From Fragilaria crotonensis (Eukaryota; Bacillariophyta; Fragilariophyceae; Fragilariales; Fragilariaceae): a stretch of 33,406 nt of DNA. The translations under genes were made by a program, and so were the position numbers. The notes beneath the pieces are model-generated. The model was given only the letters and a program-made list of their open reading frames with translations, made no database searches and had not been told where the DNA came from. Each line of letters begins with the position of its first letter. The first letter of the stretch is position 1. Of the stretch, positions 8,961 to 19,113 are shown piece after piece. The stretch is from contig JAKSYS010000684.1 of the NCBI GenBank assembly GCA_022925895.1, positions 1-33,406 of the forward strand, in the 5' to 3' direction.

Positions 8961-9943
8961 CCTGAAAACATCACGAATCTGCTCACGTGAAGGGGATTTT
9001 GCATTAATCAAAGCCGTCGCCAATTGTTTCCTACCTTCTGTGACATTACTTTGAGTGAACGACATCTCATCAACATATTTTTGTTCAAGAAGATGTAACA
9101 CCACAGCGACCACAGTAAAGATTCCGCAGTCGTATCCATTGTTCTGCCGAGGACAGTCTTTGTTCTACTGTGCGCGTTGAAGCACGTCAACATCTGACTG
9201 GTGTAGGGACTGATATTTGGCTTCAGGAAGAATGTAGAACTTAAAGAAGAAGTTGACCTTCTCGACAATTTCAGCAGCAGTGCTGGAACGATGAATTCTC
9301 TTTCGGGCGCGCTCCTTAGAGTCATAGAAACACACGTTTACGAAGAATTTCGGATCATTTACCGAAAAGTTGAAGCATGCCACAAAGAAATGTCCGGGAC
9401 TACAATCAGGTGGCCCCCCAAACAATTGGAATAATAAGCCTCTGTGGGACATCCTCGATGTTTTCATTGAGAATATTCTTGAAATCACCGTCCTTGACAT
9501 GGTATTTGAGAATATTCTTGAACTTTGCGCAAATCTTGTGAATGTGATTCTGGTATGCTTTCCAATCATTCTTTGTTCTCGCTTGTTCCCTTTTAATTGA
9601 GGCAGTTAGATTCATTGATGAGATAAATACCTCTGCACCAAGACTACCCAGCAATGGTTCAACATCAGGTACTGTATGTGACGATGACGAGTCAGGCAGT
9701 AAAGTTGTAAGGTTGATGATGTAGTCAAGAAGAGCAGTACTGAGAAAATCTCTTTTTTAGACATGCAAATTCACTTCTTGCCGACGGTTTGATGACAACT
9801 CCAAAACGGGGATCTGCAGGAAACAACTGAGACTTTGAAATTTGCGCATGACAAGAAGGCTTTCCTCGTAAAGACAACATTGCAAAGTTTGGTTCGAGGG
9901 GAGCGAGTGGTGCTGACAGATGAGAGTGCAAAGATTTTTCCAT
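8865..9943 (-). pseudogene. Ulp1/SENP-type (C48) cysteine protease, broken
   Basis: The minus strand encodes a C48-like catalytic core in order. First comes a F-L-S-T-A-L-L-D-Y-I-I stretch (about 9740) like the L-N-D-x-I-I-D region of Ulp1. Then come G-H-F-F-V-A-C-F-N-F with the His (about 9395), V-C-F-Y-D-S with the Asp (about 9335) and Q-N-N-G-Y-D-C-G-I-F with the oxyanion Gln and nucleophile Cys (about 9130). The reading is broken by an extra A in an A run near 9757, an extra G in a G6 run near 9414, and a TAG at 9165-9167 in the otherwise open frame; it ends at TGA 8865. Ulp1 enzymes cleave ubiquitin-like proteins; such domains are also carried by some Mutator-like and other DNA transposons, which suits the repeat-rich setting. 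The 5' end is uncertain. Confidence 0.75.
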
Positions 9944-10063
9944 TCTCTGTGTTCGATGCAGTTGCCTCCGACAATGAAGTCAACGCTACTGTGTATGAGG
10001 CAGTACGTGGAACACTGTTGTCTTTCACACCTGAAATTTGGTAGCACCACCACAATGACATCA

Positions 10064-10523
10064 TGGATGAAGAACCTATTTATGCAACAGACCTCTCTAA
10101 TTGAAAACTATGACCACCGTCAACATCATTCATAAATGAAAAGTTCTGAATAATGTAAGTGAGATGTGAACACATTGGAAATGAAATGTTTGAGGAAAAT
10201 GTGATGGCAATGATGCTCATTTTGATGTCTTCTACAGGACGGGGTACCATTCATTTCGTGGGAAGTGAAGATGGCAGGCGTGGAAATTGGAATTTGGGAA
10301 ATGTTGGACTAAATTGTAAATTGTGGGCAAAAGAAATGGACTAAATTGTAAGTGCAAACGTATTTATACTTCATAGTAAAAAGCGACATTCTATTATAGT
10401 AAGTCATTGTACTACTTTGAAAAATCTTCTTTAAATAAAGGACTAAATTGTAATTTTCCCTAAGTTTTATGGATATTGCTATTGTACATCATGTTAAAAC
10501 TATGCAAACACCTGTCTTCTTCC
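10064..10523. other. intergenic AT-rich stretch with a 14-bp word three times
   Basis: No gene seen. The word GGACTAAATTGTAA occurs at 10306, 10338 and 10440. Short frames here have no motifs. Confidence 0.6.
10506..10520 (+). repeat. 15-bp direct repeat flanking the TTAA element, left copy
   Basis: AAACACCTGTCTTCT, three bases before the left TTAA. It is exactly repeated at 12361-12375, beginning at the last A of the right TTAA. Confidence 0.85.
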
Positions 10524-11378
10524 TTAACCCCAGACATTTCTGTCCTACCGGGTAGGACAAAAAAAATTTGATTTCCCAATTGCCGAACCCATTTTGTCCT
10601 CTGGTGGATTTAGCAATAGGACAAAAAGTAACCTTAAAATCACGGGTTAATAGAGTTTAACACGGCGAGTGCTGTTTTATGTCAATAACAACCCCGTAAT
10701 CGGGTTGGCTTACTCGCTGTATGTCACGGATCGGGCTGTATGACTTACTGTACGTTGCCATTGTTATTGTCTACAGCTCTGCGTACTCAGATTTAACGTC
10801 AGAGCATGGGATCAAACGTTACTTCCAATTACATAATCCACATAGTCTTGGCAGCAAGTTTTAGCAATAAGGGCCACCGTTACGTAAAAACAATTCACCA
10901 AAACGAGAAATTTTGACTTCTTGTTCATGTAAAATGTTCGTCCCCAGCGTTACGTAAAAAGCAGACCACAATACGAAAACATCAAGTCGACTGGAGTCAA
11001 AATAGGAATCTTGATGTGAAACACAGATGTGTTCCAATCATTCCATCCTGGTCGTACTGTGTACTGGGTACATCTAAAGATAGGGTAAAGTTGTACGAAT
11101 CGGAATCAAAAAATATTAGATCGTCGCTCATCGGAATGCGACAATGACGACCATTTTGACAATGTTCCTCATGTGGAACCACCACACAACACCGCACTAG
11201 CATCGATCGTTGTTTCTACGGCGCATGCAACGGTAGAAACGACGTCTTCATCTGATGATCCTCTGGCGAGAAAACCACGTTGATGTTTGATCCCAGCACT
11301 GACAGTAGACAGTAGCATCTGTCAAGCAGAGCCAATTAAACGCGCACATAGTAGACATACCAGAAGGAATCCAGAATC

Positions 11379-11855
11379 TTGAATTATTTCGAGGAAGGGT
11401 TGTGTTTTTCGCGGATCAACGAAAACCTCAGCAGATTTTCATTGATAATGGGATATGAGGCGCATCTGAGTGATTTCCAGAAAGTTTTTGGGGACCTGTT
11501 TTTGTACGTAACGGTGATAAAATGGACCCTCGAAAACGAAAAGGTTTTCGTTTTCGTGAAATGTAATTACGTGACGGTGGCCCTAACAAGACCGAAAAAA
11601 GCAAAGCACGACTTGTTTTTTACAAACACACCCGGAGATGATAAAAAACTAACCCGGATATTGTCAAGATTTGGCGTTGTTTGGCGTCGACCATGGCAAA
11701 AGTGCCTGTTGTGCAGTCACTTGAAGCCGGACAGCAAGAAGGTGATTGCAAGACCAAAAAGGTGGACAAGACAAGAGCCTTTTGATGTGATTGAAAGGGT
11801 TCTTGTTGATGTTTTTGGGGACAGGGGACATGATCATTGTGAAGTTGATATTTGA
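11379..11855 (+). CDS. 158-residue frame inside the TTAA element, doubtful gene
   Basis: An open frame from an ATG start, not recognised. It contains a C-L-L-C pair and a basic K-K-V-I-A-R-P-K-R-W segment but no family signature. Its 3' third overlaps the first copy of a diverged 195 bp tandem repeat whose second copy has no matching open frame, which argues against selection for protein. It could be a remnant of a gene carried by the element or a chance frame. Confidence 0.2.
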   Translation: MNYFEEGLCFSRINENLSRFSLIMGYEAHLSDFQKVFGDLFLYVTVIKWTLENEKVFVFVKCNYVTVALTRPKKAKHDLFFTNTPGDDKKLTRILSRFGVVWRRPWQKCLLCSHLKPDSKKVIARPKRWTRQEPFDVIERVLVDVFGDRGHDHCEVDI

Positions 11856-12060
11856 CATGGCAATTTAACACGTGAAAATCTCAAAATTGACGAAAGTGCT
11901 GATTGTGCAGCCATTAGACGCCAGACCACAAAAAAGTGATTGCAATACCCACAAGATGGTTATGACAGGGCTTTTTCTTGTGATAGAAAGTGGTGTTGTC
12001 GGTAAATTCAGAGATAGCAGTCATGATCATTGTGAAGATGAGATTTAACACGGGATTTCA
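11700..12060 (+). repeat. diverged 195-bp tandem duplication
   Basis: Shared landmarks lie 195 bp apart: GTGATTGCAA at 11742 and 11937, and CATGATCATTGTGAAG at 11828 and 12023, each followed by an A-G-TTTAACACG or similar tail. The two copies differ at many positions between the landmarks. Confidence 0.7.
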
Positions 12061-12360
12061 CCACATAAAAATCCGAAGATTGATTTTTGTACGGAGAATT
12101 TTGGGATAATTTGTCCTTTCAAGAGCGATCAATTTTAGGACAAATCGCATTTCGACGACCACAAAATAGGGCTATCATCACATCAACGTATTTCCACCAT
12201 TTTTAGGACAAAATGCAAAAGAAGGACAGTTTTAGAAAGGTAATGAAGTCAGCAACAAGATGTACGACTATGATTTTGTTGGTTTTTGAAATCTGGAGTT
12301 AGCGAGTGTCGCCAAAATTTGTCCTCTTTTTTGTCCTACGATTTCTCATGTCGGGGGTTA

Positions 12361-12375
12361 AAACACCTGTCTTCT
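12361..12375 (+). repeat. 15-bp direct repeat flanking the TTAA element, right copy
   Basis: An exact copy of 10506-10520, directly after the right terminal repeat. Confidence 0.85.
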
Positions 12376-12808
12376 ATCGCGTGAAGCAATTAGGCACGAC
12401 TGCAATACACGTGGTAAAAAGCGCATATGCATAACTTCCACTTCAGATTGGTACTACAACATACTATCTGTCTAATCTGTATTACTCCGTACTCCGTACT
12501 GTACTACATGTACTAGTACCGGTCGGAGGACTAGTAGAAGTAGCTACATGTGTAGTACGTCTACCAGGTACGGCGTAGAGACCTACATAAACTTCAAATT
12601 CTAATCTTTTTTCGTGTTTGGGTCTGACGTCGAAGGATTGTGCACAACTGTCTCCGGTACAAGTGCCATCGTAGGCCTGCATTGACCATCTTTTTAAGAC
12701 ACCTGGACCTATCAAGTTATATATTCTCCTTGTCGGGTTCGCGTCGTCGAATAGCCTAATCCGCTCAAAGGAGTGTAATCGATTGTTAAAGCGATAACGA
12801 GAACGATC
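12376..12808 (+). promoter_or_regulatory. upstream region of the RING gene
   Basis: No gene seen. It carries a cluster of GTACT-type words (12485-12580), including TACTCCGTACTCCGTACTG, like the cluster upstream of the gene at 25100. Promoter activity is inferred from position only. Confidence 0.35.
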
Positions 12809-15800
12809 ATGTCGGATCAGGATGTGGAGCTTCCCACAAGACAGCCAACCCGCGCCGCAGAACAGGGACGTGAACCAGAATCAACTCTAGTCGGAAGTGT
12901 TTTTCTTACAGAAGGTGGAAGAAGCGAGCCTGACGATGATAGCAATCCTCCAAGATCATACGAGCACTCCGACCCCACTCCAGCCCTTCCGGCGTCTCAG
13001 CAGCGGCCTCCTAGCAGTGAATTAGTACCGGAACATGAGCAACCAAGATCAATCTTGTTGCAACCTTCCGCGCCGTGTCAACAACAGTCAGATGCCAATC
13101 AACAAACACAGCTGCCTGATACAAGTGCAGAACCATCTGCTTCAGGCGTCTCAACTTCATCATCGATTCCAAATGCAGCTCAAGAAATCCATATGCCTTC
13201 TTTGCAAAGCGAAACAACAACACTGACAGCCTCAACTCCGACCATGTTGTCAAATGTACCTCCCGGGGAAAGGTCACAGCGTCTGCCTATTTCACCGTCC
13301 CATACAGAGCCAGCAACAGTGAGAGACACAACTACTTTATCAATTCCAAATCAAGCTCAAGATGAACGAATCCAACAAACAACACTGATTGCGTCAGCCC
13401 TGACGGCAATACCAGGTGATGGTCGAGATGAACCAACTCATCTTCGTTCTGCATCACCAGAACCCAACGCAGGGAGTGACTCAAATCCAGCGCCACTTCC
13501 ATCTGCAACCCAAGATGTACAAATACAGTTGCCTTCTATGTCTATAGCACACGCTCCAGGGAATGACACAACGTCAACGTCCAGTTCAACTGCTGTCGAC
13601 GATGCTCAAAGCCATTTGACCCCGATGCAACTCGAACCGACATCAGGAAGTGTTGCACCCTCAGCATCAATTTCAAATACCCCTCTGTCAATTTCTAATG
13701 TTCAGACTCCACAGCAGCAACCTGATCAATCGCTCCGCACTGAGGGCGTCAGGATTACGAGACAGGGATCGACACTTCGTGTTTCCTTTCATCAGCAAAG
13801 CGAAAACGCGGGCAATAATGATCCCACGTCGTCCAACATATCGTTTCCCCAGGTACAAGAATTTCATCGGTTTCGGGAGGAGCAGCGACGGCTTGCGCTG
13901 CTGGCCGCAGAGCGGAGGGCTGCCATGAACGGATGGCACAATACATCCGATGCCGACCTCCGAGCATCAGTCCCTCCACCTGTAGCAGCATCGGAAACTG
14001 GAACGGAAAATGTCACATCGACAGTGGCACCTCAGCGCAGGGCAGGAATAGATGATACCGGTGCTTCAATTGGGGTTACAGACGGAGCAGTGAGAGACGA
14101 AAACGCGGATTCAGCAGCTACGCCTGCTACGGGTGGATCAGGGAACGTGAGGCGCATCACAATACGAGGCAATCCGACTGGGCAGAGTATCTCCATTATT
14201 CAAAATAGTGGTGGAGGACCGAGCGTGCTTATGGCCCAAAATCCCGGCGCCACGCATCGTACCCTTCGAGTACCTCCAGGAGCTCGGCAATTTTCTGTTC
14301 CAGTTGGAGTGGGAGCAAACATTCAAATCCGCGGCGGTGCATCGCAACAAACTCAGAACAACAACCCAAACAACCCAAATGTTATCCAACGTGTCCCGAT
14401 TCCGCGCCTTGAGGCCCAAGTCATACCCACCAGCGCTCACGACCTCGCCGCCGGCGCGAACGACAACGATGACGAGCAACATGACAATTATCGATGTACC
14501 ATTTGTTATGAATTCTTTGTGGATCCTTCCTCCTGTGGCAAATGCTCCAGTCGCTTTTGTCATGCGTGTCTGCTACGGGTTGCCACCACTAGAAGTTCCT
14601 CCAACTCGACTTCCAGCAAGTGCCCCGCTTGTCGAGCCATATTGACTGTCGATGATATTGTACGTGATGACGCACTAAGGGGAGGAATTGAATGCCGCGA
14701 ACCTGCAAGTTCTCTGCAGTTATCGCGGGTGTGACCAACGCTTGCCGTCAGCGTCAATGAAGGAACATGAACAATCCTGTGATTACATGCCAATGCGCTG
14801 CAAGAATGCAACAATGGGGTGCCCATGGAATGGAGTTCGGAAAGATCTTGCGCATCATCTCTCACGGCATTGCGCTTTGGAGCAGGTGGCTGGTTTTGTG
14901 GAACAATATCGTCAAACTCGTGCTGATCATCAAGCTGCCATTATTGCATTACAACGAAGTCAAACCATGAACACTCAGCTCACAGAAGTTAACTCAGGCC
15001 TGATGCGGCGTGCGCTACCTTCGCCGACAAATATCTTTGACGTGCTCAATCTCGTCTATACATCATCATGCACGACATCCTACTTTCTATTTACATCGGA
15101 TATCTGGCGATTGTTTCTGGTTCAACAGGGAGCTCAAGAAAGTCGTGCCGTTGTATGCAACTTCTTATACATGCTACCCACCGTCCTAAATGTAACTCGC
15201 GTAAGTGACCCGGAGCAGATCAACTTCAGATACGAACATTCCTTCAAGAACTCATGTTTCTCCTATTTATCTTTCCTTAGACTGCTGTTGGTGGCTACAG
15301 ATTGTTGCTTACGGTCAATACTGAACAAGATCCTCAACTGTGGGTGGGGAACATGGAACTTGGTGTTCTGTCCATCACTCCGTTCCTTCTGCTTTTAACG
15401 GCTGGACTGTGCTTTCTTTTGGATGGCCAATCGTCAATGAAGTGGTCAACGTATAAATACTTTGGATTGTGGGAGCGCAAGGTGCTTCGGGACATGTCGA
15501 CTTTGGCGTTTCTGCTTATCAATCTCGTTGTGGTAGAATGCGACGATTCAGGTTCTGCTGCTGTTTTCCTTTGGATGTGTGTCCTTGTGGCAACCTGCTG
15601 CTTCCCACCCATTATTTTGACCATACTTGGTTTGGCCGGCGGCATTGCTGAGCCGAATCCGCATCAAATCGTCGGTGCTGGTCGAAGCGCGTGCGTAGTA
15701 CTGTTTGCTCTACGTCATGCCGCTGTTGCCGCTTTTCTTGGTATTGCACCAGCCATTGATGGTGCGATTTTGTCTCAGCTCCTCCGGCGTAGCTTTACCT

Positions 15801-16150
15801 TCGTGGTGCGGTACGATCTAGTTCCTGTATCAGATGGAATTTGGTCTTCTCTTTCAAGCGCGTATCTGTTTGGCTTTCTGGGAGTACGATTTGCTATTTG
15901 GGCAGTTGAGTCGCAGTTCGATACACTACCTATGCTTACGATTATTGCTACTGTTGCCTTCCTTCTGGTTAACTTCATCGTGCACCAGATGACTCGACTG
16001 GGGATCACAATCGGTATTCTGGTGTATCGAGAAGGTCGAGGTAATGTTCTACCCAATCAGTTGGGAGTCCGGAATGCATTCAGTCTCTCAGGGACACTAT
16101 CGTTCTGCATGTGGTGCTCGATTTTATTGGTGTTGGCGGTGACATTCTGA
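12809..16150 (+). CDS. RING and TRAF-zinc-finger multi-pass membrane protein, probable E3 ligase
   Basis: The product would be about 1080 residues. Residues 1-550 are Ser/Thr/Pro/Gln-rich and disordered. A RING-like finger follows (about 562-610): C-T-I-C, S-C-G-K-C, F-C-H-A-C and C-P-A-C, with the usual His position unclear. Next are two TRAF-type zinc fingers (C-S-Y-R-G-C, H-E-Q-S-C, R-C-K-N-A-T-M-G-C, H-L-S-R-H-C), a short helical stretch, and a C-terminal region with about six membrane segments. An 80 bp intron (15201-15280, GTAAGT to CTTAG) joins V-T-R to T-A-V-G-G and restores the frame. Between RING and TRAF (about 14672-14690) the frame shifts by one base; no intron of the right length preserves the RING, so one extra base (GGGG run) is the simplest reading. 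RING proteins of this kind transfer ubiquitin at membranes. Confidence 0.75.
15201..15280 (+). other. intron of the RING/TRAF gene
   Basis: An 80 bp intron with a GTAAGT donor and a pyrimidine-rich TTTCCTTAG acceptor. Its length (2 modulo 3) is exactly what joins the TRAF frame to the membrane-region frame. Confidence 0.85.
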
Positions 16151-16391
16151 TCCCTTGAGTTGAAGAAAGTCAACATAACACCTAACCCAGACGCTGGTAC
16201 TTAAGAAACATTTCATTTTCATGATTCATGACCTTGGTTTGAAGCAGTAATGCACTGTGCAGTGACGTGCTCAAGGGTGAATCAAGGGTGTTCCCCACCA
16301 CATAGTATTACTGCACCGGTGTTCGGATTGAAGGAGACATGCATGTAATGATTGTTTTCTGGAGCCTGTAATATACTTAAGCCCATGCGTG

Positions 16392-18632
16392 TTACATACC
16401 AATCGTAACCTTGCCCGCAACAGGATTAGTCTCGTGCGGCGTGAACAAGTAAAGTTGGATCAGACTGTTGTTCCAGTCTACTTCGATTCCTCCATAATTT
16501 GCTTGAGCCTTACACACGTGCAGCGCTTCGTAGCAGGACTTCTCACCCGATGCAGTAATGTTGGCCCGGGGAACCAGTTCTTCGCCTTCTGGCAAGCAAT
16601 ATCCCCAATCGCCCGACAAGTAGTTCTTCTCAGAATCCACCAAGGTTGCGCACCAGGGCTTACTTTCGTTCGCCGTGATACAATCATTGTACTCAACACC
16701 TTCATACTTGAAGGGGAATTTGCATTCGTGTTGATAGATGCCGTCGCCTGCAGTATCAGCAGATCGAATCTTTAGTCGATTCGCATTCGGATCTGGGTAA
16801 GGAAAGTTCCTGTCGATCCCGCTGGCTGTAACTTCGTAAATGACTTGCGACCGGCCATAATCGTCAGCGGCAGGCATTTTCTTGGCCATCACGTCACCCC
16901 ATTGCATATCACCTGATATTATAATAATATTTTCGGCGAACCCATCGCTGATGGCGCGCTGAAGAGATCGCAGTAATCGCAACCGTTCTTGAGGAATCTG
17001 ACTCCAGCTTTCATATTTGGTCCCCAAATGAAGCTCTGTCTCTTCGAGCTCAGCAATAGCTTCGTAGAAAGTCTTGTTGTCGTTGGCACAATAAGAGTCT
17101 ACATCATTGAAGAGTTGATCGGTTGGTTGCATGACCTGCATACCAGTGCCAATGACTTTGACCTTGGACTTTTTCTTTAGCTCGTGTCCCAACCAATTCC
17201 ATTGTTCCAGGCCTAAGACAGTTGAGTTGGCACCTTGACAATATCCCTTATCCTTGAACGTTGGGGATCTGTGGTAGCGTACATCTAAGAGGATTAGGTG
17301 AACACCATTGGTATCGACCTCGTCGGGCTTACTAAACATTACGGAGGAGTAGACACCCTTTTGTTGATTGGGTCCCAGGGAAGGATGGCGAGGATCATCA
17401 CTAGGTAGGTTGAACCAATACGCGAACTCATCTTGAGCAAGCTTGTGGCACTGATATTCAGCTCCAGCGTTATCAACACTAGCGTCGTGACTGTCCCTGA
17501 TACCGTTTAAAGGATCGGGGCATTAGCGAAGTCCAACCTTGCACACAAAATGACATTTGGGAACTTACCAAGTGCCAGTCGTTGGAATCTTTGGTTGTGC
17601 CACTGGTCCATACTGAGTATAATACAAATCCTGTTTGTTCGCGTTGTAAGTTGCGCGCTTAACTTCGATGTTTTCGCCATCTGCATATGCATTATCTCCC
17701 AGCCACACCCATAGGTCTGGTTGGAACACCTCCCGCATATGTTGCCACAACCGAGCGTCAACCTGCTTGTCGGGGTCAAAACACGATCCGAAGGCAAGCT
17801 TGCTCAAGGGAGTCATGGGAGTTGGATTCAAATGTTCAATTTTCGACAACCTACTTGTGGCGGGTTTACAGACACCATCGCATGTACCGCCGACGACTGC
17901 AAAGACTTTGGAACAACCCACGTTTTGGCTGGTGTCGTCATCGATGATACATGCCGCCCATGCGCCATTGCAAAGAGGCCAATCGAGTGCGTACTCGGAC
18001 TTCCAGCCTCCCTTCGGAAAATTGAAGCGTGGTTTCCTTTTCGCACAAATCGTCGCCACCAGTGCAGAGACTCATCCACATGGCAGTCTGGGTATCGGAT
18101 TCGGTATACAAGGGTCCTGGGGCTCGTTCGGCTTGCCAGATCCCTACCCAGTAAGAAGATTTTGGCTTGCTTGCCACGACCTTGATAAGAATGTCGTCGT
18201 TGAAGTTGTATACGTTTGACGAAGCCCCGACGTCAACGGTGCCGGGGCTGTCCGATTGGGCTCGCAAGCCGACAGCAAATAAAGTCACAAGTATGGGCAC
18301 GAGCACGATTAGTGAAGTTGCGATGTATACTTGACGGTTGCATAGCATGTACTTCAAAAGGCAAAGCGGGAGATCCAACCAGGACTTATGTCTTTGGGTT
18401 CATCGCAAAACGTTTCGTTTTCGTGAGCAACAGGAGCAAGGTTGGGGAAAACCGGACTGGCATCAGTCTCCAGGGATTTTAGATACTCGCGTCGACTCAT
18501 CTTGCGACTCTGTTCCCACGCCTCCAGGTACTCCAAATTCTTTTGCTTTGACGTGGGATTCGTTCCTATAACTTTCGTCAACTCATCTTGCGTATGGCTT
18601 AGTGTGAGCGAACTGAAAGAAGAGGACGCCAT
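16392..18632 (-). CDS. membrane-anchored PhoD-type phosphatase with fibronectin-II domain
   Basis: About 720 residues when read through. A soluble N-terminus is followed by one membrane helix (about 98-119, I-A-T-S-L-I-V-L-V-P). The PhoD-like core has F-G-S-C (about 280), W-L-G-D-N-A-Y-A-D (about 307), G-T-W-D-S-H-D across the intron (about 354) and I-I-S-G-D-M-Q-W-G-D (about 550), where PhoD proteins usually have His instead of the Gln. A fibronectin type II module (about 612-654) has C-K-F-P-F-K-Y, K-P-W-C and G-D-W-G-Y-C. PhoD enzymes are metal-dependent phosphomono/diesterases used for phosphate scavenging; a cell-surface site is inferred. The gene has a 72 bp intron and two apparent one-base frameshifts (near 18365 in a T run and near 18028 in a G run), so it is a recent pseudogene or carries sequence errors. 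It converges with the RING gene. Confidence 0.75.
17497..17568 (-). other. intron of the PhoD-like gene
   Basis: A 72 bp intron with a GTAAGT donor (17568-17563) and a GGTATCAG acceptor ending at 17497. Splicing completes the Trp codon of the conserved T-W-D-x-H-D motif. Confidence 0.85.
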
Positions 18633-19113
18633 TGTGATTGGGAAAACGAATTGAACTGGAATATGAAGAATGAATTACTCTGTGCAGACTTGGACGAGGC
18701 GCGCACAACACGGTTTGTAATAAGCTCCCACAACCTCACTCGTGATTCGGGATTTCTAATGTCATACTATACTGGAGTATTATTGAGAACAACACTACTA
18801 GTCGTATAGGACCTTATTTTACGGTCGTGAAGTTGGTCTTCATGTACGCCAGAGGACAGTACGTTTAACAGCTCGCACTGGCGTCATGCTACATGACACA
18901 TGACACATGACACATGACACATGACACATGACACATGACACATGACAATAAATGACAATGACCGCATCCAGTGTCCGCCGTCCGCCAGTCTGCTCGTAGC
19001 CGTACTGGCAAAGGATACTGTCGATCCATCGTACTATTGCTGTCTATTATTTCGTGAAGTCTGAATTGTGATGGTTGCAGGAATGCGATCGAAATCCCAC
19101 TCTCACATCGACC
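18633..19113. promoter_or_regulatory. divergent upstream region, PhoD-like and methyltransferase genes
   Basis: The 481 bp between two divergently read genes contain no further gene. They include eight copies of a 7-bp repeat (18891-18946). A GGTTGCAG at about 19073-19080 could be a 3' splice site in the leader, but the ATG at 19114 needs none. Confidence 0.4.
18891..18946. repeat. ACATGAC microsatellite, 8 copies
   Basis: Eight perfect tandem copies of the 7-bp unit ACATGAC, about 170 bp before the methyltransferase start. Confidence 0.97.

Larger units (their letters stand above)
10524..12361. mobile_element. non-autonomous TTAA element with terminal inverted repeats
   Basis: The left end reads TTAACCCCAGACAT, and the reverse complement of the right end reads TTAACCCCCGACAT. 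Both continue to a GTAGGACAAAAAA block after a few bases. TTAA at both borders and C-rich tips are the hallmark of piggyBac-type insertion. The 1.84 kb interior has no recognisable transposase, so the element would have to be moved in trans. GTCC/GGAC words cluster near both ends (10545-10625 and 12110-12345). An inverted pair with 12-bp arms (about 11209-11244) and a two-copy 195 bp repeat lie inside. Family assignment is inference from the ends alone. Confidence 0.6.

Noticed and set aside
9835..10044. Plus-strand 69-residue frame opposite the protease pseudogene
   Set aside because: It is antisense to the 5' part of the C48 region and has no recognisable motif; probably a shadow.
14620..14719. 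A 100 bp GT...AG intron that would restore the RING-gene frame
   Set aside because: It would remove the final C-P-A-C zinc ligands of the RING finger, so a one-base indel is more likely.
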